From contig JABHHG010000121.1 of NCBI GenBank assembly GCA_018671635.1, positions 1-19,334 on the forward strand: DNA of 19,334 bases, in the 5' to 3' direction. Shown in pieces: positions 1-8,709 of the stretch. How positions within the stretch are numbered: the first letter of the stretch is position 1; every line of letters starts with the position of its first letter. The notes below the pieces were generated by a model. That model made no database searches. It was not told the origin of the DNA and worked only from the letters and a program-made list of their open reading frames with translations. Source of the stretch: Fidelibacterota bacterium (GTDB lineage Bacteria > Fidelibacterota > Marinisomatia > SCGC-AAA003-L08 > D37C17). The position numbers and the translations under genes are program-made.

Positions 1-1754
1 CAGATGCTTTAGATAAATTAAAGTATTTAACGTTAACTGATGATTCACTCAAATCAATTGAATTTGAACCCAAAATAGATATTGAGTTCGATAAAGAAAA
101 TATGCAATTGACCATTACTGATACTGGTATTGGAATGAATGAAGACGATTTGAATGAACATTTAGGTACAATTGCTAAATCTGGAACAAAAAACTTTATA
201 GATAAATTATCGGGTGATGATAAAAAAGATTCAAATTTGATTGGTCAATTTGGAGTCGGCTTTTATTCATGCTATATGGTTGCAGATAAAGTTGAGGTAA
301 CCTCAAGGAAAGCGGGAGAGGAAAAAGCATACAAGTGGGAAAGTGATGGCAAAAGTGGATATTCAATTTCTGAGACAAATTCTGATGCTGTAGGCACTTC
401 AATTACCCTCTTTCTAAATGAAAATGGATCAGAATATACAAATAGATGGTCAATCCAGGATATTGTGAAAAAATATTCAAATCATATTTCATTCCCAATA
501 TTTCTTCATTTTACTGAAGAGAAAACAGATGATAAAGAGAATACAACTGTAGAAGATAAAATTGAGCAAATTAATGCGGCATCAGCATTTTGGAAGCAAT
601 CTAAAAGTAGCCTTAAAGCTGAAGATTATAATTCATTTTATACCTCCATTGGCAATGATTATCAAGAACCTATGTTCTATATTCATACTCAGGCAGAAGG
701 GTCGTTAGATTATACTACATTATTTTACATCCCACAAAATGCACCACAAGATATGTATCAACCCGACTATGCTGCAGGTGTAAAACTCTATGTAAAACGT
801 GTATTTATTACGGACGATGAAAAAGAACTCATGCCAACATATCTACGGTTTTTAAGAGGAGTAATAGATACTGAAGATTTACCGTTAAATGTAAGTCGTG
901 AAATACTTCAGCAGAATAAAATTTTATCTAAAATTCGCACAAATTCAGTGAAGAAAGTATTGAGTGAATTTAAATCAATGACTACGGATGTTGATAAGTA
1001 TAATACTTTTTATGAGCAATATGGTCGCCCCTTAAAGGAAGGTTTGTACCAAGACCAAGAAAATAAAGAAATATTACTTGAGTTAGTTCGTTTCAAAAGT
1101 ACAAAAAGTGACGGCTTAATTTCATTTTCTGAATATACAGATAGAATGAGTGGTGAGCAGAAAAATATTTATTATATAACAGGTGGTAATGAAGTTACGT
1201 TAAAGAGTTCTCCATTGTTAGAAATGTATAATAATAAAGGTGTTGAAGTACTTATTCTAGATGATGATATTGATGAAATTATCATTTCTGGAGTGCCCAA
1301 GTATAAAGAATTCCAGCTTAAATCTGTGACCCATAGTGATGCTGCAGAAGACATCAAAGAAGAAACGGATAAAAAAGTTGAAAAGGCTGTAAAACCACTT
1401 ATAAAGAAAATTAAGAAGATTTTAGGAGAGCAAGTTAAAGATGTTACTGCATCTACTCGCTTGACAGAATCTCCTTCATGTATTGTGACAGACCAGAATG
1501 ATCCAAGCGTACAAATGCGGGAAATGATGCGATCCATGGGGCAAGCAGCAAATATGCCAGAAGCAAAACCCATTTTAGAAATTAATCCTGAACATTCGAT
1601 TGTTAAGCGTTTATCTGAAATGAAAAAAGGAAAAGCATTTGATAATATTTGTCAAATATTATTAGATCAGGCATTATTAGTTGATGGGGTGAAACTAGAA
1701 AATCCGGCTGAATTTGTTGGCCGATTAAACTCTGTGCTGGAAGATTCAATTTAA
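1..1754 (+). CDS. htpG: Chaperone protein HtpG (Hsp90 family), 5' partial
   Basis: This is a cytosolic ATP-dependent Hsp90-type chaperone. The reading frame is open from base 3, beginning with residues DALDKLKYLTL, which matches the conserved SDALDK region of the Hsp90 ATPase. The true start is therefore off the left edge, roughly 35-40 residues being missing, and the ATG at 102 is internal. GHKL ATPase motifs are visible: DTGIGM (about bases 120-137), the lid region GTIAKSGT, and the glycine-rich QFGVGFYS (about 246-269). The middle domain carries LYVKRVFI and the catalytic-loop segment LPLNVSREILQQNKIL, with the conserved Arg. The C-terminal dimerisation part contains the Met-rich stretch QMREMMRSMG, where bacterial HtpG usually has MxxxM(x)LM-type residues. 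Visible length is about 583 residues against a usual 610-640. It heads a tightly spaced + strand run; the next gene starts 9 bases after its stop. Confidence 0.97.
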   Translation, partial: DALDKLKYLTLTDDSLKSIEFEPKIDIEFDKENMQLTITDTGIGMNEDDLNEHLGTIAKSGTKNFIDKLSGDDKKDSNLIGQFGVGFYSCYMVADKVEVTSRKAGEEKAYKWESDGKSGYSISETNSDAVGTSITLFLNENGSEYTNRWSIQDIVKKYSNHISFPIFLHFTEEKTDDKENTTVEDKIEQINAASAFWKQSKSSLKAEDYNSFYTSIGNDYQEPMFYIHTQAEGSLDYTTLFYIPQNAPQDMYQPDYAAGVKLYVKRVFITDDEKELMPTYLRFLRGVIDTEDLPLNVSREILQQNKILSKIRTNSVKKVLSEFKSMTTDVDKYNTFYEQYGRPLKEGLYQDQENKEILLELVRFKSTKSDGLISFSEYTDRMSGEQKNIYYITGGNEVTLKSSPLLEMYNNKGVEVLILDDDIDEIIISGVPKYKEFQLKSVTHSDAAEDIKEETDKKVEKAVKPLIKKIKKILGEQVKDVTASTRLTESPSCIVTDQNDPSVQMREMMRSMGQAANMPEAKPILEINPEHSIVKRLSEMKKGKAFDNICQILLDQALLVDGVKLENPAEFVGRLNSVLEDSI

Positions 1755-1763
1755 AGGAGAAAA

Positions 1764-2045
1764 ATGTCAGAAACATATTCACCTTTCGTGAAATTTACAT
1801 ATACAATACTTGATCCAGAAGGATTACCCCAACAGAAGTCGTGGTTACTGAATTTATCATATGTGGTGAGCATTGAGTCAGGTAACAATAATGATTTGAA
1901 AGTTTATATGAGTAACGATCAAATTATCATCATTGAATTGGGGCATGACTATTTGGCTACTGATATAATGAATGAAATTTTAGACTTATCTGCTGAAGGT
2001 TTAGATTATAGTGTGTATAAAATAAATAGCTTTGAAAAAAAGTAG
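1764..2045 (+). CDS. Hypothetical 93-residue cytosolic protein
   Basis: I do not recognise this family. It has no signal peptide, membrane segment or cysteine. The predicted pattern is beta-rich in the first two thirds (FVKFTYTI, WLLNLSYVVSIES, LKVYMS, QIIIIEL), then a short helix (TDIMNEILDL) and a polar tail. This alternation loosely recalls small FlbD-like or RNA/ligand-binding beta-barrel proteins, but the resemblance is too weak for a name. The start is well supported: AAAGGAG lies a few bases before the ATG, 9 bases after the htpG stop. Its 3' end overlaps the start of the next gene by 14 bases. The good ribosome site and the tight spacing argue that it is a real gene. Confidence 0.8.
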   Translation: MSETYSPFVKFTYTILDPEGLPQQKSWLLNLSYVVSIESGNNNDLKVYMSNDQIIIIELGHDYLATDIMNEILDLSAEGLDYSVYKINSFEKK

Positions 2046-5016
2046 AAGAAAACTAAAAAAATATCATCCAATATTAAGCTTATTATTTTATGTAAGTATT
2101 ATTCCTCTATTCACATCATGCGTCTATTATAATACCTTTTATAATGCAGAGAAGTCATTTGAAAACGCTACTAAATTAATAGAGGAATCACCACTTCTTG
2201 AAGAAAGTGAAGTCCCCCCTCAAGCCAAAAAACTATTAGATGAGTCCATTGCCAATAGTTTTATTGTACTCGATAAATATCCTGAGAGCAAGTATGTGGA
2301 TGATGCATATTTTATCATCTCAAAATCCAGATTTCTTAAAAGTGAATATCCACTCTCAATTGATTATTTAGATCGATTGATTGGAGAATTTCCTGAGAGT
2401 GAATATTTAAATGAAGCGAAGATTTGGCGAGCATATTCACAGTTTAGAATGGGACAAATAGGCACATCTAAATTCGAATTAAATAAAATTCTTAACCTCC
2501 TAGAATTGACTTCAAACGAGAAACTCATAACTCTCAAATTTCAAGCAGAAATAGCATTAACAGAAGGGAATGTTAATGATGCCTTATCTTTAAATGAAGA
2601 TGCCATTCAGTTATCTAGAAAGCCTTCAAACAAAGTAGCTATTTATATGAAATTGATTACCATTGCTGAAAAAAATGATTTAATTCCACAGTTAATAACT
2701 TATTTGGATAAACTCTCTCAAGTGGCTTCAGGACAAATAAAATTAGATGCTAAGATGGATTGGATTAAATTTAATCGGCAATTAAGGCATTACAACGAAA
2801 TTACCACTGAAATTGACAATCTATTGGGCCAATCTGAATATCAGTCTATTTATATGAAATTAGAGCTGGAGCAGGCAAAGGTATTTTTAGATCAGAAAGA
2901 TTTTGAAACTACCAAACTTCTATTAAGCGATTTTACCGCTAACTATGAACGTAAAAATGAATCCGCAGAAGCATTCTATCATTTGGGGTATATTGCGTTG
3001 ATGGAGGATTTTGATCTGGTATTAGCAAAGGATTATTTTGATTCTGCAAAGAAAGAGAAATCCAGTTCTAAATACGGGAAAAAGGCCAAAGAGATGAAAG
3101 TGGTCATCGAAGAATTTACTGCATTACAAGAAGAGTATGAATATAAAGTCAGTAATCCCGAATTAGATGAAGAAGTCGAAGCAGATTCCACAAATTTTAA
3201 TATTGACGAGGATTCTAATATTGATGAAGAAATGGAAAATACTTTTTCTCGAAGTCGTGAACAAATGAGTATGCCTAGCGCTAGAAGTAAAGCGGATGCA
3301 ACTCCAGATTCATTGTTATTTACTATTGCAGAAAAATTGATGTTTGATTTCAATAAAGAGGATGTGGCTTTAGAAAAATTTAAATTATTAGTCAATGAAT
3401 TTCCAGATTCCAAATTCAGATCTCAGTCAATTTTTGTATTATCACATTTTTTTCCAGAAGAAAATTGGGAAACAACCCTGGCAAATGAATATCCTGAATC
3501 ATCATATTTGAATATGGTGAGCGTTGATTCAGATACATTGAACTCATCAATTTCTAAACGTGATAAAGCATGGGATTTGATTTCAGTATCTTTTGATTCC
3601 ACTGCAAATTCATTCTATGAATTATATTCCAGCGAATTTGATACCACATCTTTATATTACTATGCTTTTGTGCTCGACTACTATTTGAATGATTTAGAAG
3701 GCGCCATTAAGAGTTATCAAGAGTATGTGTCTTTTGAAAACGATGATGAGTTTACAGTTATCGCAAAAAATAGAATTAATGAGATAGAAGAAAGTTTGAC
3801 TATCGAAGAAGAATTGATTAACCAAAAACTAAATTACTCAAATGCGATCAACTTTTATTTTTCTGGTGAACCTATAGATTCAGTCATTTCTATTTTAGAC
3901 TTAGCATTAGAAGGCCGTCAATCTGAATATAGAACTTCTGCCCAGCGAATCAAGTCAGCATTTTCAAATATTAATATTTTGAATACACTCATACTTCCAG
4001 ATTCTTCAGGGATTGTGGACTCTCTATCACTAACAAAATTAGATTCAATCTATTTTAATCTTGGAGATATTTTTGATTATGAGTTAGGTCTATCAGATTC
4101 TGCTCAATATTATTATAAAAAAGTGTTGAATGGATTTAAAAATTCAAATTTCAGATATCCATCAATGGTTGCCATGGACGAATTAGACTCTAATGGGGTG
4201 TGGGGTACATTAATGTCGGTTGAGTTTCCAGATAGTAGTGCAGTTTTGGATTCAACTCGTTCTGTGAATGGGATAATTACGGACTCATTAGATGATGAGT
4301 TTGTAAAGGATCAGAATGACTTATTAAATTTATTGGCGGATGCATCTGAGAATTTCATCAAACCCGAAATTGATTCGTTATTAGTCGATGAAAATTTAGA
4401 TTCAGCAGTAGTTGAGATAGAAATGCCAGAATTTGCTATGCCAGAATTGCCGATGATTGAAGATATGATTCCTGAAGTAATTGAACCAGAAGAAGTAGAT
4501 GAAGGGATTGTCATTCAAGATATTGAAGAAGATTCGCTTAATCAAATTTTATTGGATACTCTTATTGCTGAATTAATTAGAGTAGATTCAAATATTGTAG
4601 TTCAAACAATTTCAGAACTTCCAGTGGATAGTACGTGGACAGAATACATTATTTTATATGGTGAATCCTTACGACAAATTTCCCAAAAAGAATTTGGTAC
4701 AGAAGATTATTGGAGTTTGATTTATGAATGGAATAAGGAAATAATTGGTGAAAATCCGGCATTGATTTTTCCATATCAAATATTAGAAATAAGAAAGCCT
4801 GCATCATACGAAATTGAAATAGTAAATGATGAAGTATATGTAGTTTCTGCAGGTGAAACATTATGGAGTATTGCAAAAGCCATCTATAAAGATGAATATG
4901 CATGGTCTATTTTATTGCATGATAATAAAGAAAAATTAGAGAATCCGGACAAAATTTATCCTGGATACTCATTGGTTATTAGAAGACAATTAGTAGAATC
5001 GAGGGATTCGAATTGA
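2032..5016 (+). CDS. TPR-repeat lipoprotein with two C-terminal LysM domains
   Basis: A large (994 aa) envelope lipoprotein, probably anchored in the outer membrane and touching peptidoglycan. A basic N-terminus (MKKSRRKLKK) and a hydrophobic stretch lead to a lipobox FTSC with the lipidated Cys at residue 30. Residues about 45-380 contain BamD/YbgF-like TPR units, recognisable by repeated YPESKYVDDAYF, FPESEYLNEAKI and similar segments; another TPR-like stretch lies around 430-480. An acidic, Pro/Glu/Met-rich linker (about 797-826) precedes two LysM modules at about 869-922 (YGESLRQISQKEFG...) and 934-985 (AGETLWSIAKAIY...NPDKIYPGYSLVI). LysM binds the glycan backbone of peptidoglycan. The start is a TTG at 2032: no ATG lies upstream in frame before a stop at 2023, and the basic signal begins immediately after it. 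It overlaps the previous gene by 14 bases and the next by 4. Role by inference: cell-envelope scaffold or assembly factor. Confidence 0.88.
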   Translation: MKKSRRKLKKYHPILSLLFYVSIIPLFTSCVYYNTFYNAEKSFENATKLIEESPLLEESEVPPQAKKLLDESIANSFIVLDKYPESKYVDDAYFIISKSRFLKSEYPLSIDYLDRLIGEFPESEYLNEAKIWRAYSQFRMGQIGTSKFELNKILNLLELTSNEKLITLKFQAEIALTEGNVNDALSLNEDAIQLSRKPSNKVAIYMKLITIAEKNDLIPQLITYLDKLSQVASGQIKLDAKMDWIKFNRQLRHYNEITTEIDNLLGQSEYQSIYMKLELEQAKVFLDQKDFETTKLLLSDFTANYERKNESAEAFYHLGYIALMEDFDLVLAKDYFDSAKKEKSSSKYGKKAKEMKVVIEEFTALQEEYEYKVSNPELDEEVEADSTNFNIDEDSNIDEEMENTFSRSREQMSMPSARSKADATPDSLLFTIAEKLMFDFNKEDVALEKFKLLVNEFPDSKFRSQSIFVLSHFFPEENWETTLANEYPESSYLNMVSVDSDTLNSSISKRDKAWDLISVSFDSTANSFYELYSSEFDTTSLYYYAFVLDYYLNDLEGAIKSYQEYVSFENDDEFTVIAKNRINEIEESLTIEEELINQKLNYSNAINFYFSGEPIDSVISILDLALEGRQSEYRTSAQRIKSAFSNINILNTLILPDSSGIVDSLSLTKLDSIYFNLGDIFDYELGLSDSAQYYYKKVLNGFKNSNFRYPSMVAMDELDSNGVWGTLMSVEFPDSSAVLDSTRSVNGIITDSLDDEFVKDQNDLLNLLADASENFIKPEIDSLLVDENLDSAVVEIEMPEFAMPELPMIEDMIPEVIEPEEVDEGIVIQDIEEDSLNQILLDTLIAELIRVDSNIVVQTISELPVDSTWTEYIILYGESLRQISQKEFGTEDYWSLIYEWNKEIIGENPALIFPYQILEIRKPASYEIEIVNDEVYVVSAGETLWSIAKAIYKDEYAWSILLHDNKEKLENPDKIYPGYSLVIRRQLVESRDSN

Positions 5017-5816
5017 TATTCAATGAACTTGCAATAGTTGAATCCACAGAAGAAATTGCGTCCAATACCTTTCAAACTTTTTTGAAATCCCCCAAAATCG
5101 CAGCATCCATAAAGCCGGGTCAATTTATTAATATTTTACCATCAGAATATTGGGATAAAATGATGCGTCGCCCTATGAGTGTGGCCAGCCAAAAGGATGA
5201 GGTAATTAGCATTATTTATAAGGTGGTGGGCGAGGGTACTGAGTTGATGCAGAATTGGTCACTTGGAGATTCGGTAGATCTGATTGGCCCTTTAGGTAAT
5301 TTTTGGGATGGCTATGCTGATAAATTATCTATTCTGATTGGAGGTGGTGTGGGTATTGCGCCGATCTTAAATTTACATAATCATTTAGATGAATTGGGTG
5401 AGGAGAAAGTCCTCATAATGGGGGCTCGAAACTCCAGTGAACATTTTATTGATCATAATCCCGAAAATGGAGTTTACATGACTACTGATGATGGGAGTTT
5501 GGGAATTCATGGAAATGTTCTAGAACCATTAAAAATAGCCCTAGAAAATATCGATATTCAAAATGTGAAGGTTTTTGCATGTGGACCGCCCGCAATGATG
5601 GAAGCGGTACGACAATATTCAATATCTGAAGGCATTGAATGTGATTTGGCTTTAGAGACTTTAATGGCATGTGGTTTTGGCATTTGCCAGGGTTGTACGG
5701 TTGAGTTTGAAAAGAAGCAGAAAACTACCGAGCACAGTTACCGTAATCGTTTTGGATTAGTATGTATGGATGGTCCCATTTTTGAATCAAAGGAGATTAA
5801 ATCATGTCATCTGTAA
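5013..5816 (+). CDS. pyrK: Dihydroorotate dehydrogenase B, electron-transfer subunit
   Basis: PyrK passes electrons from dihydroorotate, oxidised by PyrD, to NAD+ via FAD and a [2Fe-2S] cluster in pyrimidine synthesis. Seen in order: an FAD-binding barrel with RRPMSV at residues 52-57, GPLGNFW at 92-98, the nucleotide-binding loop GGGVGIAP at 110-117, and CGPPAMMEAV at 190-199. The [2Fe-2S] ligands C220, C225, C228 and C251 are in the pattern CGFGICQGC...C-x-D-G-P. At 267 aa it is near normal length (about 255-265). The start is a TTG at 5013 overlapping the upstream TGA (TTGA), with GAGGGA at 5001-5006. The next in-frame ATG would remove part of the FAD domain, so TTG is needed. It overlaps pyrD by 13 bases, the usual pairing for class 1B enzymes. 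The N-terminus is otherwise typical. Confidence 0.95.
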   Translation: MIFNELAIVESTEEIASNTFQTFLKSPKIAASIKPGQFINILPSEYWDKMMRRPMSVASQKDEVISIIYKVVGEGTELMQNWSLGDSVDLIGPLGNFWDGYADKLSILIGGGVGIAPILNLHNHLDELGEEKVLIMGARNSSEHFIDHNPENGVYMTTDDGSLGIHGNVLEPLKIALENIDIQNVKVFACGPPAMMEAVRQYSISEGIECDLALETLMACGFGICQGCTVEFEKKQKTTEHSYRNRFGLVCMDGPIFESKEIKSCHL

Positions 5817-6715
5817 AATTTGGGAAATTAGATTTCGCATCCCCCATATTAGTAGCAAGTGGGACCTATGGCTATGGACATGAAACCAAATCTATGGTAG
5901 ATGTAAATGGCATTGGTGGAATTATTACAAAATCAGTAACACTACATCCTAGGGAAGGGAACCCTCCTCCACGTATTGCTGAAACTTCATCAGGAATGCT
6001 TAATTCTATTGGTTTAGCTAATGTGGGGGTTAATGAATATTGCAAATCAAAACTTCCATATTTAAATGAGCTAAACACAAAAGTTATTATCAATATTGCG
6101 GGTACAGCTGTAGATGATTATGTAGAAACACTTAAAATATTAGAATCAGCTGGTGGAAATCATGTGGGTTATGAAGTTAATATTTCGTGTCCTAATGTAA
6201 AAGAAGGTGGTATGTCATTTGGAGTAAGTGCAAAGATGACAGAATCACTTACAAGTGAATTACGAAAATGTACGTCTAAACTACTAATTATGAAGCTGAG
6301 CCCTAATGTTACATCTATTGAAGATATTGCTGTAGGTGCTGAAAATGGCGGTGCTGACGCATTAAGTGCAATTAATACATTAGTGGGTATGGGTATTGAT
6401 ATTAAAACTAGAAAAATGAAAATTAATACTACATTTGGTGGCTTATCGGGACCTGCTATAAAGCCGATTGCTTTGGCTAATGTTCATAAAGTTTTTAGAG
6501 CTGTGAAAATTCCCATCATTGGTTTAGGTGGAATTAGCTGTGTAGAAGATATAATTGAATTTATTTTGGCAGGTGCAGATTTAGTTCAGATTGGTACCTT
6601 AAATTACCGTGAACCTGGGATTAGTATTCGCTTAGCAGAAGAACTAGATTTATATTGTAGGGATAATAATTTAACATCTATTTCTGACTTGAAAGGTTTG
6701 GCGGAATATCGCTAG
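5804..6715 (+). CDS. pyrD: Dihydroorotate dehydrogenase, class 1B catalytic subunit
   Basis: A cytosolic FMN enzyme converting dihydroorotate to orotate, the fourth step of de novo UMP synthesis. The 303-aa length suits the class 1 TIM barrel. Motifs: LVASGTYGYG near the N-terminus, ITKSVT with the FMN/substrate Lys at residue 43, NPPPRIAET, MLNSIGLANVG (substrate-binding Asn), VNISCPN with the expected catalytic base Cys129, KLSPNV with a conserved Lys, GGLSGPAIKP, and the FMN phosphate-binding GLGGISCVEDIIEFILAGAD...QIGT near the C-terminus. A catalytic Cys rather than Ser, together with the adjacent pyrK, identifies class 1B (NAD-linked) rather than membrane class 2. AAGGAG lies about 8 bases before the ATG, within the end of pyrK, so translation is probably coupled. 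The rlpA-like gene starts 3 bases after its stop. Confidence 0.96.
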   Translation: MSSVKFGKLDFASPILVASGTYGYGHETKSMVDVNGIGGIITKSVTLHPREGNPPPRIAETSSGMLNSIGLANVGVNEYCKSKLPYLNELNTKVIINIAGTAVDDYVETLKILESAGGNHVGYEVNISCPNVKEGGMSFGVSAKMTESLTSELRKCTSKLLIMKLSPNVTSIEDIAVGAENGGADALSAINTLVGMGIDIKTRKMKINTTFGGLSGPAIKPIALANVHKVFRAVKIPIIGLGGISCVEDIIEFILAGADLVQIGTLNYREPGISIRLAEELDLYCRDNNLTSISDLKGLAEYR

Positions 6716-6718
6716 TCT

Positions 6719-7207
6719 ATGATGATAAAGCTTTCAATATTAGTGCTATTTATTTGGGGATGTACACCTGCACCTAGATATAAATCAGGGCATCAAAAAA
6801 TTAAATCTAATTATTCAAGTAATAGTAAAAAGGTTAAATTTATTCCAGTTACCAAAGCACCTACCTTAGCAGAGTTCGATACATCAAAAAAAAAATATAC
6901 TGGCGTATCATCATATTATGGGAAAGCTTTTCATGGTAAACTTACTGCAAATGGCGAAATTTTTGATATGTATGGTGTTACAGCAGCCCATAAAGAGATG
7001 CCTTTGAATACAGTGGCGAGAGTAACAAATTTAGCCAATAATAAATCACTCATTCTTCGGATTAATGATCGTGGACCGTACGTAGCTGGACGAATCTTAG
7101 ATTGTTCATATGGTGCTGCCAAAAAATTAGATTTTCTAAGCACCGGCACTACCGAAGTAAAAATTGAAGTGATTGAGTGGGGCGATAATAAATATATGCA
7201 CCACTAA
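6719..7207 (+). CDS. rlpA: RlpA-like septal-ring lipoprotein (double-psi beta-barrel)
   Basis: A short (162 aa) lipoprotein with a single RlpA double-psi beta-barrel. A hydrophobic leader ends at FIWGC, making Cys15 the likely lipidated residue. A Ser/Lys/Pro-rich linker follows to about residue 55. The barrel then carries the family landmarks VSSYYGKAFHGKLTANGE, YGVTAAHKEMPLNT, ARVTN, and INDRGPYVAGRILDCS. Some RlpA proteins are lytic transglycosylases that cleave denuded glycan strands at division septa; the RGP and downstream Asp are the conserved site residues of the family. There is no C-terminal SPOR domain, so how it targets peptidoglycan is unclear. Two adjacent ATGs (6719 and 6722) are possible starts; no strong ribosome site is visible, so coupling to pyrD 3 bases upstream is likely. 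It closes the left operon; no terminator is visible after it. Confidence 0.88.
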   Translation: MMIKLSILVLFIWGCTPAPRYKSGHQKIKSNYSSNSKKVKFIPVTKAPTLAEFDTSKKKYTGVSSYYGKAFHGKLTANGEIFDMYGVTAAHKEMPLNTVARVTNLANNKSLILRINDRGPYVAGRILDCSYGAAKKLDFLSTGTTEVKIEVIEWGDNKYMHH

Positions 7208-7308
7208 AAAGATATCCCATTTAGAAAGAACCTGTTACAAAAATCCTATTTTCTATTTCCCAATATATATCTACATTAAATTTATGAATTTTGAGAGGAA
7301 GCACGGCA

Positions 7309-8709
7309 TTGAAGCCTTTTCGTAAAATTATATTGATTTGCATGTTAAATATGTTATTGCCTAATAACGTTTATGTAGCACTTCAAATGTTTGATCAAGT
7401 TGGTGTGATAAATATGGATTCATTACAACAAATCGATATGATTGACATTACGCTTAATGATAATGTTGATTGCTCATTGTTTTCTGATGAGATGGGCTGT
7501 AATATGGTTTCAGACTGTGAGTGGGTGATGAATATGTGTATGGAGTCAGATGATGGTGGCATGAATATGGGTAATAACACACCCCATTTTATAGCAATTG
7601 ATGAAACTAATGGATATTGGTTCGTTTCCACGATTTCTAGTGGATACGTTGGTAGATATAGCTTAGAATCCAATATATTCATTGATAAGGTTTTTGTTGA
7701 TGATTCTCCTGCAATTCTCACTCTCGATGAAACTAACCAAAAGATATACTGTTCTCGTATGATGCCTATGGGTGGAATGATGGATGGAGCTGAATCTACT
7801 ATTATTCAAGAAATTGATTATTCTGGAACATCAATAATAAATTCTAATGAATTTATTATTCCTTCACCAGCTCCCCATGGGATTTCGATAAATACGGATG
7901 GAAGTGAAGTGTATGTATCCAGTAATACAGCGGATTGGCTGTACAAAATAATTCCTGAAACAGGTGAAGTTATTGGAGTTGTAATGGATACAGAAATTTC
8001 CAATCCATCTGAAATTGAGACCCATCGTTTAAAACCTATTCAATGCCTTTCTGTTTCTGATAGCTTATTATTTGTTACTTGTTCTGGTGGTATATGGGTT
8101 GATCCATGGACAGGTCAACAAGAGCAAATTTCGGGAAAAGTTCAATTATGGAATTCAAATTCAATGAGCTTGATTGATACATATGAATTTGATTGGAATT
8201 CATCTCCATGGCATATTATTAATTCTCCTGTTTTTGAAAAAGTGTACGTGGCTCTATCAGGAGATCAGCTCTATGAGGGTAGCGCTGGGGTAGTTGAGCT
8301 AGATTATTCTAATTCAATTTTATCTCAAAGTTGGTTCACTTCCCATGAAATATTTCAATCACTTCACGGAATCGATATTTCTCCGGATGGTGAAACTATA
8401 TTTGTGAGCGGTCGAGCAGATGGCCATCTACATATCATTGATACTGAAATGGGAGAACTTCAGAATTCCATCCCTTTATCAACAAATCCATCTATGGTGA
8501 TGGCTGGGGGAGTGGCTACCGTAAAAAATTTAACATCCTTATTGGGAGATGTTAATAATGATTTCATGCTTGATATTTTAGACATTGTTTTAATGGTGAA
8601 TTATATTTTGAATTCAGAAGTTATTTTCACTCAGGTAGCTGATATGAATGGTGATGGTATCATTGATATTTTAGATATAGTTAATTTGGTGAATATTATC
8701 CTTCAATGA
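7309..8709 (+). CDS. Exported YVTN/YncE-like beta-propeller with Cys/Met-rich segment and C-terminal dockerin
   Basis: I prefer the TTG at 7309 over the TTG at 7291, because AGAGGAAG lies about 8 bases before 7309 and the protein then begins MKPFRKIILI, a normal signal peptide. The 466-aa product has a signal to about residue 24. A segment (bases about 7471-7580) with four Cys in the pattern C-x8-C-x5-CEW-x4-MC follows, then MESDDGGMNMGNN. A second Met-rich loop (RMMPMGGMMDG) lies near 7757-7789. The middle is a YVTN-like propeller: PHGISINTDGSEVYVSSN, SPWHIINSP, LHGIDISPDGETIFVSG. The C-terminus (8545-8706) has two dockerin-like repeats, GDVNNDFMLDILDIV and ADMNGDGIIDILDIV. It is the first gene of a five-gene dockerin cluster and overlaps the next by ATGA. 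No convincing promoter was found at 7208-7308. The function is unknown; metal binding is inference. Confidence 0.85.
   Translation: MKPFRKIILICMLNMLLPNNVYVALQMFDQVGVINMDSLQQIDMIDITLNDNVDCSLFSDEMGCNMVSDCEWVMNMCMESDDGGMNMGNNTPHFIAIDETNGYWFVSTISSGYVGRYSLESNIFIDKVFVDDSPAILTLDETNQKIYCSRMMPMGGMMDGAESTIIQEIDYSGTSIINSNEFIIPSPAPHGISINTDGSEVYVSSNTADWLYKIIPETGEVIGVVMDTEISNPSEIETHRLKPIQCLSVSDSLLFVTCSGGIWVDPWTGQQEQISGKVQLWNSNSMSLIDTYEFDWNSSPWHIINSPVFEKVYVALSGDQLYEGSAGVVELDYSNSILSQSWFTSHEIFQSLHGIDISPDGETIFVSGRADGHLHIIDTEMGELQNSIPLSTNPSMVMAGGVATVKNLTSLLGDVNNDFMLDILDIVLMVNYILNSEVIFTQVADMNGDGIIDILDIVNLVNIILQ

Noticed and set aside
102..104. ATG at 102 as the start of htpG
   Set aside because: The frame is open upstream to the window edge and encodes the conserved DALDKL region of Hsp90, so this Met is internal.
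1172..1573. 133-residue reading frame on the minus strand
   Set aside because: It lies wholly inside htpG, has no recognisable domain, and is best explained as a shadow of the real gene.
7208..7308. Promoter for the dockerin cluster
   Set aside because: The gap is AT-rich and offers several poor -10-like strings (CTATTTTCT, AATATATAT), but none has a convincing -35 at proper spacing; transcription could also read through from the left operon, as no terminator is seen.
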